From CAYFQB01 sp964345225 (GTDB lineage Bacteria; Nitrospirota; Thermodesulfovibrionia; Thermodesulfovibrionales; UBA6898), in assembly GCA_964345225.1 (NCBI GenBank), contig CAYFQB010000082.1:5699-69698 (forward strand): DNA of 64,000 nucleotides, in the 5' to 3' direction. The notes under the pieces were generated by a model. It made no database searches and had not been told where the DNA came from. It saw nothing but the letters and a program-made list of their open reading frames with translations. Positions 60,153 through 64,000 of the stretch are shown here, piece by piece (the first letter of the stretch is position 1; each line of letters begins with the position of its first letter). Both the position numbers and the translations under genes were made by a program.

Positions 60153-62279
60153 ATGGGTTTCTGGAGGGATATAAGGCGCGACTATAAGGCTGTCTTTGAG
60201 AGAGACCCTGCAGCAAGAAACGGCCTTGAGGTCATTCTTGCATATCCAGGCTTTCACGCAATATTTATTCATAGAATAAACCATGTACTCTGGAAAGAGG
60301 GTATCCCTGTACTTCCGAGGCTTTTATCACATATTGCAAGGTTTCTGACCGGCATAGAAATTCATCCTGCTGCAAAGATCGGAGCTGGATTTTTCATTGA
60401 CCATGGTATGGGGGTTGTAGTCGGTGAGACATCTGAAGTCGGCGAGGACTGTCTTCTTTACCAGTGTGTTACACTCGGGGGTACCGGAAAGGAGAAAGGC
60501 AAACGCCACCCGACTCTTGGAAACAGGGTAGTTGTAGGTGCCGGTTCAAAGATACTGGGACCCATTACAGTAGGCAATAATGTTATTATAGGTGCCAATT
60601 CAGTAATATTAAAATCCGTACCTGATAACTCAATATGTGTTGGTGTTCCGGGAAGGATTACAAAGAAGAAGATTGTCAGAATGACAACAGAAGAGGGAAT
60701 GATCGAGGTAATGGATCATTTCCCGGACCCTATCGTAGAAAAGTTGAGCAAATTAGAGTCCGAAATCGAAGAGATTACAAAAAGGCTTGATTCAATTGAA
60801 AAGATAAAAGAAAGAGGTGGACGCATGAGGATTTACAATACCCTTACCGGCAGAAAGGAGGAATTTATTCCTTTAGAGCCGGGTAAGGTAAGGATGTATG
60901 CATGCGGTGTAACTGTTTATGATTACTGCCATATCGGGCACGCAAGGAGTGCGATTGTATTTGATGTAATCCGGAGATATTTCAAATATAAGGGGTTTGA
61001 TATCAAGTATATAAGAAACTTCACGGATATTGACGATAAGATTATTAACAAGGCAGGACAGGAAGGTATTCCGTGGGATGAAGTAGCAAGAAAATATACG
61101 GATGAATATTACATGGATATGGACAGGCTTGGTGTAGGGAGAGCTGATGTTGAGCCAAAGGCAACAGAGCATATAAAAGAGATTGTTGAAATAGTGAAGG
61201 GACTTATTGGAAAAGGATATGCATATGAAGTGGGAGGGGATGTCTATTTTGAGGTGGAAAAATTTACTGAATACGGGAAACTTTCAAAAAGGGATATTGA
61301 CGATATGATTGCGGGTGCGCGTATTGATGTCGACGATAGAAAGAAGAACCCTATGGACTTTGCTCTATGGAAGGCATCCAAAGAAGGAGAACCGTCATGG
61401 GAAAGCCCGTGGGGATTAGGCAGGCCAGGCTGGCATATCGAGTGTTCAGCAATGTCGCTGAAACATCTAGGTGAAACATTTGATATACACGGAGGCGGCG
61501 CTGACCTGGTTTTTCCGCATCATGAAAACGAGATAACACAGTCGGAGTCTTATACTGGCAAACCATTTGTCAAATACTGGATTCATAATGGATTCATTAC
61601 GGTAGACAAGGAGAAGATGTCAAAATCTCTCGGGAATTTCTTTACGCTAAAAGAGATTTTGAATAAATTCGATGCAGAAACAGTAAGATTTTTTCTGCTC
61701 TCCACGCATTACAGAAGCCCGATCGAATTTTCCGACGAGCAATTAAGAGAAGCCGAGTCATCTATTGACAGATATTACACAACAGCAGTAAGAATAAGGG
61801 ATTTTTTTACTCAGGATAATAATACAGGCAGCCCAGCTTCTGAAGAAAAAGCACTTGAAACCCTGCAGGAGAAATTTCTTGATAAGTTTAATGATGCAAT
61901 GGACGATGATTTTAATACTGCTCTTGCAATTGGCACTATCTTTGAACTCATCCGTGTCCTTAACAAATATATGGACGGAAAGCCTTCAGGAAGTAAAGCC
62001 GTTGAATTAATAACAAGATCAAGAGATTTTTTAAATAAAACCGGAAATGTTTTGAATATTTTTACCAGAACCCCTGAAGAATGGTATAAGGCCTTAATGT
62101 CAGTAAGGAATATTGATCTCACAGAAGAAAATATAGCTTCAAAGATTACAGAAAGACAGAAGGCCAGAGACCAAATGGATTGGGCCGCTGCAGATTCCAT
62201 AAGGAAAGAACTCGAGGAAAAAGGAATTATCCTTGAAGATAAAAAGGATGGAACAAACTGGAAAGTCAAGATCTATTGA
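60153..62279 (+). CDS. cysE-cysS: Serine O-acetyltransferase fused to cysteinyl-tRNA synthetase
   Basis: One uninterrupted 708-residue frame. Residues 1-190 are a short-type CysE: left-handed hexapeptide region with EIHPAAKIGAGFFIDHGMGVVVGETSEVGEDC, GGTGKEKGKRHPTLGN and VGVPGRITKKK. A coiled-coil linker (about 195-222) joins it to CysS (225-708): zinc/active-site C in ACGVTVYDYCHIGHAR, WHIECSAMS, HHENEITQ and KMSKSLGN. CysE makes O-acetylserine for cysteine; CysS charges tRNA-Cys. An internal ATG at 60825 has its own GAGGTG site, so CysS may also be made alone. rlmB follows with overlap. Confidence 0.9.
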   Translation: MGFWRDIRRDYKAVFERDPAARNGLEVILAYPGFHAIFIHRINHVLWKEGIPVLPRLLSHIARFLTGIEIHPAAKIGAGFFIDHGMGVVVGETSEVGEDCLLYQCVTLGGTGKEKGKRHPTLGNRVVVGAGSKILGPITVGNNVIIGANSVILKSVPDNSICVGVPGRITKKKIVRMTTEEGMIEVMDHFPDPIVEKLSKLESEIEEITKRLDSIEKIKERGGRMRIYNTLTGRKEEFIPLEPGKVRMYACGVTVYDYCHIGHARSAIVFDVIRRYFKYKGFDIKYIRNFTDIDDKIINKAGQEGIPWDEVARKYTDEYYMDMDRLGVGRADVEPKATEHIKEIVEIVKGLIGKGYAYEVGGDVYFEVEKFTEYGKLSKRDIDDMIAGARIDVDDRKKNPMDFALWKASKEGEPSWESPWGLGRPGWHIECSAMSLKHLGETFDIHGGGADLVFPHHENEITQSESYTGKPFVKYWIHNGFITVDKEKMSKSLGNFFTLKEILNKFDAETVRFFLLSTHYRSPIEFSDEQLREAESSIDRYYTTAVRIRDFFTQDNNTGSPASEEKALETLQEKFLDKFNDAMDDDFNTALAIGTIFELIRVLNKYMDGKPSGSKAVELITRSRDFLNKTGNVLNIFTRTPEEWYKALMSVRNIDLTEENIASKITERQKARDQMDWAAADSIRKELEEKGIILEDKKDGTNWKVKIY
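60814..60827 (+). promoter_or_regulatory. Internal ribosome-binding site and ATG for CysS
   Basis: GAGGTG (60814-60819) lies five bases before an in-frame ATG (60825), which is exactly where CysS (MRIYNTLTG) normally begins. It marks a possible second start inside the fused gene. Confidence 0.55.
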
Positions 62280-63018
62280 GAGATGGATTTACGGTCTTAA
62301 CCCGGTTCTTGAAGCGATAAGGTCAGGCAGAAAAGTAAAATCGGTTCTCCTTTCTTCATCAAGAAAAGATAAGGCTTCTGAAATTATCAAAGAGATATCT
62401 CTCCGTGGTATAAAACTCAGGAAGGCTGATGAGCGCTTTTTTGACAACAGGTTTCCCAAGGGTCATCAAGGCATAGCTGCAATTGTCTCGTCAAGAAAAT
62501 ATACGGATATTGCGGATCTGCTTAGCATACCTTCAAAAAAGGGTGAGGTACCGGTATTTCTTATCCTTGATTGTATTGAAGATCCGAGAAATTTTGGGGC
62601 TATTCTAAGGGTTGCAGATGCAGGCGGGGTTCACGGGGTTGTAATACAGTCCCGTAGGTCCGCACATCTCAGCCCTGAGGCAATAAAGACATCCGCCGGT
62701 GCATCAGAACATATTTCGATAGCTATGCTACCGAATATTAAGCATGCAATCAGAGAGATGAAAGAAATGGGGCTGACTGTAATCGGTGCTGAAGCCGGAA
62801 TGGAAAAAACCATATGGGACCTTGACCTTAGTATACCTCTGGCGATTGTGACAGGCTCAGAGGGAAGGGGACTGAGGAGGACCATAAAGGAAGATTGTGA
62901 TATCCTGGTGAGTATTCCAATGAAAGGAAGGATAAACTCTCTGAATGCATCGGTTGCAACAGGCATCATAATTTTTGAGATAATACGTCAAAGAATGAGC
63001 AATAAAAAGAAAAGATAA
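62248..63018 (+). CDS. rlmB: 23S rRNA (guanosine-2'-O)-methyltransferase RlmB-like (TrmH family)
   Basis: The protein is about 256 aa from ATG 62248. A TTG at 62233 with AAAGGA upstream is an equal alternative. It has an N-terminal substrate-binding domain (WIYGLNPVLEAIRSGRKVKSVLL) and a SpoU domain with the knot motifs LDCIEDPRNFGAILRVADAGGVHGVVI, TGSEGRGLRRTIKEDCDILVSIPMKGRINSLNASVATGI. It methylates a ribose in 23S rRNA. It overlaps the end of cysE-cysS, so it is coupled to it. Confidence 0.92.
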   Translation: MEQTGKSRSIERWIYGLNPVLEAIRSGRKVKSVLLSSSRKDKASEIIKEISLRGIKLRKADERFFDNRFPKGHQGIAAIVSSRKYTDIADLLSIPSKKGEVPVFLILDCIEDPRNFGAILRVADAGGVHGVVIQSRRSAHLSPEAIKTSAGASEHISIAMLPNIKHAIREMKEMGLTVIGAEAGMEKTIWDLDLSIPLAIVTGSEGRGLRRTIKEDCDILVSIPMKGRINSLNASVATGIIIFEIIRQRMSNKKKR

Positions 63019-63060
63019 AAAAACTTAATATTTTTTTAATTATTGGTTGTTTTTTAAAGC

Positions 63061-63105
63061 TTGACCATATTATAATATTTATTTATATTATAAGGTTTGC
63101 AAACC
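63061..63105 (+). promoter_or_regulatory. Promoter of the tRNA-tuf cluster with palindrome at the start site
   Basis: TTGACC (63061-63066), 17-base spacer, TATATT (63084-63089). A perfect 12-bp palindrome GGTTTGCAAACC (63094-63105) sits at the expected transcription start. About 125 bases of leader precede the first tRNA. Confidence 0.6.
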
Positions 63106-63231
63106 CAGTCTATAACTGTGTCTTTTTAAGGAACAAATATAATAGAAACTATAGCCAGAGATAAAAAACACAGGAGACAGAAAATCACTTTTACTTGCTC
63201 TGCTTGCTGTGTTTTATATTTTATGATAACT

Positions 63232-63307
63232 GCCACCGTAGCTCAGCAGGCAGAGCAGCTGATTTGTAATCAGCGGGTCGGGGGTTCGATTCCCTTCGGT
63301 GGCTCCA
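63232..63307 (+). tRNA. tRNA-Thr (anticodon TGT)
   Basis: Acceptor GCCACCG/CGGTGGC, discriminator T, CCA encoded. The anticodon arm GCTGA-TTTGTAA-TCAGC gives TGT (reads ACA). First of four tRNAs before tuf. Confidence 0.97.
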
Positions 63308-63367
63308 TGAATCAGTAAGTAGTAGGAAGTAGGATGTAAGCAATAAACTCTGCTTCCTGCTGAAAAT

Positions 63368-63452
63368 GGAGAGGTACCCAAGTGGCCAAAGGGGACGGGC
63401 TGTAAACCCGTTGGCGTGGCCTTCGGAGGTTCAAATCCTCCCCTCTCCACCA
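63368..63452 (+). tRNA. tRNA-Tyr (anticodon GTA)
   Basis: Acceptor GGAGAGG/CCTCTCC, discriminator A, CCA encoded. The anticodon loop CTGTAAA gives GTA. It has the long variable arm expected for bacterial tRNA-Tyr. Confidence 0.97.
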
Positions 63453-63521
63453 CTGAATCATGAAGGGTTCAGTGCCGTGGACTCTACTTAGTTCATGGCA
63501 TTATATAGATGGTTTTGGAGT

Positions 63522-63596
63522 GCGGGAGTAGCTCAGTGGTAGAGCGTCAGCCTTCCAAGCTGAGGGTCGCGGGTTCGAATCCCGTTTCCCGCTCCA
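63522..63596 (+). tRNA. tRNA-Gly (anticodon TCC)
   Basis: Acceptor GCGGGAG/TTCCCGC (one G-U), discriminator T, CCA encoded. The anticodon arm CAGC-CTTCCAA-GCTG gives TCC (reads GGA). Confidence 0.97.
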
Positions 63597-63636
63597 TGAT
63601 CGGTTAAACGGTTTCAGCGGTTTCAGCCGTTTAGGT

Positions 63637-63712
63637 GCCCATGTAGCTCAGTTGGCAGAGCACATCCTTGGTAAGGATGAGGTCACCGGTTCAATCCCGG
63701 TCATGGGCTCCA
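63637..63712 (+). tRNA. tRNA-Thr (anticodon GGT)
   Basis: Acceptor GCCCATG/CATGGGC, discriminator T, CCA encoded. The anticodon arm CATCC-TTGGTAA-GGATG gives GGT (reads ACC/ACU). It lies just upstream of tuf. Confidence 0.97.
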
Positions 63713-63803
63713 TAAAGATGAAGTGAAAAGTCATTAAGTTATAATTTGCTGGTTTTAAGTTGTAAGCACTCAAAACTGGCAATCTCGAAAATGAGGAGGA
63801 TAT

Positions 63804-64000
63804 ATGGCAAAGGCAAAATTTGAGAGGACGAAGCCACATTGCAACGTAGGGACGATAGGGCATGTTGATCATGGGAAGACTACACTTACGAGTGCAATTA
63901 CGAAGATGTTGAGCCTGAAGAATCCTAAGGTAGAGTATAGAGATTTCTGGTCTATAGACAATGCACCTGAGGAGAAGGCCAGGGGGATAACGATAGCGAC
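63804..64000 (+). CDS. tuf: Elongation factor Tu (N-terminal part; continues past window)
   Basis: ATG 63804 follows GAGGAGG at a good distance. The visible 65 residues begin MAKAKFERTKPHCNVGTIGHVDHGKTTLTSAITKML and reach NAPEEKARGITIAT: P-loop GHVDHGKT and start of switch I. EF-Tu delivers aminoacyl-tRNA to the ribosome. Its place after the four tRNAs matches the E. coli tufB cluster. Confidence 0.97.
   Translation, partial: MAKAKFERTKPHCNVGTIGHVDHGKTTLTSAITKMLSLKNPKVEYRDFWSIDNAPEEKARGITIA

Noticed and set aside
1..64000. CRISPR array
   Set aside because: The repeats seen are dispersed palindromic elements or short tandem words; none shows regular 25-40 base repeats with unique spacers of equal size.

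Overview
The window is bacterial chromosome from a diderm (Gram-negative-type), AT-rich organism. It has a complete Tol-Pal operon, a pilMNOPQ type IV pilus operon, tungstate uptake, PAS signalling proteins with cysteine motifs, and many dispersed palindromic repeats. The mix resembles Nitrospirota (Thermodesulfovibrio-like lineages) or a neighbouring deltaproteobacterial-type group. That placement is inference from gene content; no rRNA is present to test it.

Layout. 1-7 kb is accessory: a truncated PAS histidine kinase, an orphan lipoprotein of different base composition, an AT-rich TPR protein, a beta-propeller protein and a zinc-ribbon protein, the last two bracketed by a perfect 58-bp direct repeat. 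7-11 kb holds an alcohol dehydrogenase and an unusual three-gene cluster: a ParA ATPase with a C-terminal glycogen-binding (CBM48/AMPK-type) domain, a degenerate MinD-like protein with a ParB-like N-terminal motif, and a degenerate nuclease-fold protein. The cluster follows a clear promoter and a leader terminator. 11-17 kb is tolQ-tolR-tolA-tolB-pal-ybgF-moaA-moaC on the minus strand, then tRNA-Ser. 17-21 kb is tupABC with a structured leader, and a glycosyltransferase. 21-29 kb holds housekeeping and small genes (aspartic protease, PHP, TPR, DUF488, ligA, Mth938-like, PhnD-like, cutA, M29 peptidase). 29-33 kb is pilMNOPQ, then purF. 34.7-38.1 kb is a cobalt/nickel ECF transporter (cbiM-PDGLE, cbiQ, cbiO) followed by a 66-residue protein with a four-histidine helical stripe. 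38-49 kb is mixed housekeeping (NUDIX, mgtC, tyrS, yjbQ, nhaA, a diguanylate cyclase, pdxA, rsmA). 49-54 kb is purA-pilZ-comF and an aminotransferase-serA pair. 54-63 kb has a DegQ protease, PIN-TRAM, ispD-ispF, a DsbA-like protein with an in-frame UGA at the first catalytic cysteine (probable selenoprotein), a cysE-cysS fused ORF and rlmB. The window ends with tRNA-Thr, tRNA-Tyr, tRNA-Gly, tRNA-Thr and the start of tuf, the same order as the E. coli thrU-tyrU-glyT-thrT-tufB cluster.

The items most worth following up are the probable DsbA-like selenoprotein with a SECIS-like hairpin (58478-59329), the ParA-CBM48 cluster (8031-10994), the CysE-CysS fusion with an internal ribosome-binding site (60153-62279), the His-stripe protein next to the Co/Ni transporter (37905-38105), structured leaders before tupA, parA, cbiM and nhaA, and several repeat families, including a MITE-like family with TTAA ends. 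No CRISPR array, rRNA, prophage or intact transposase was seen.
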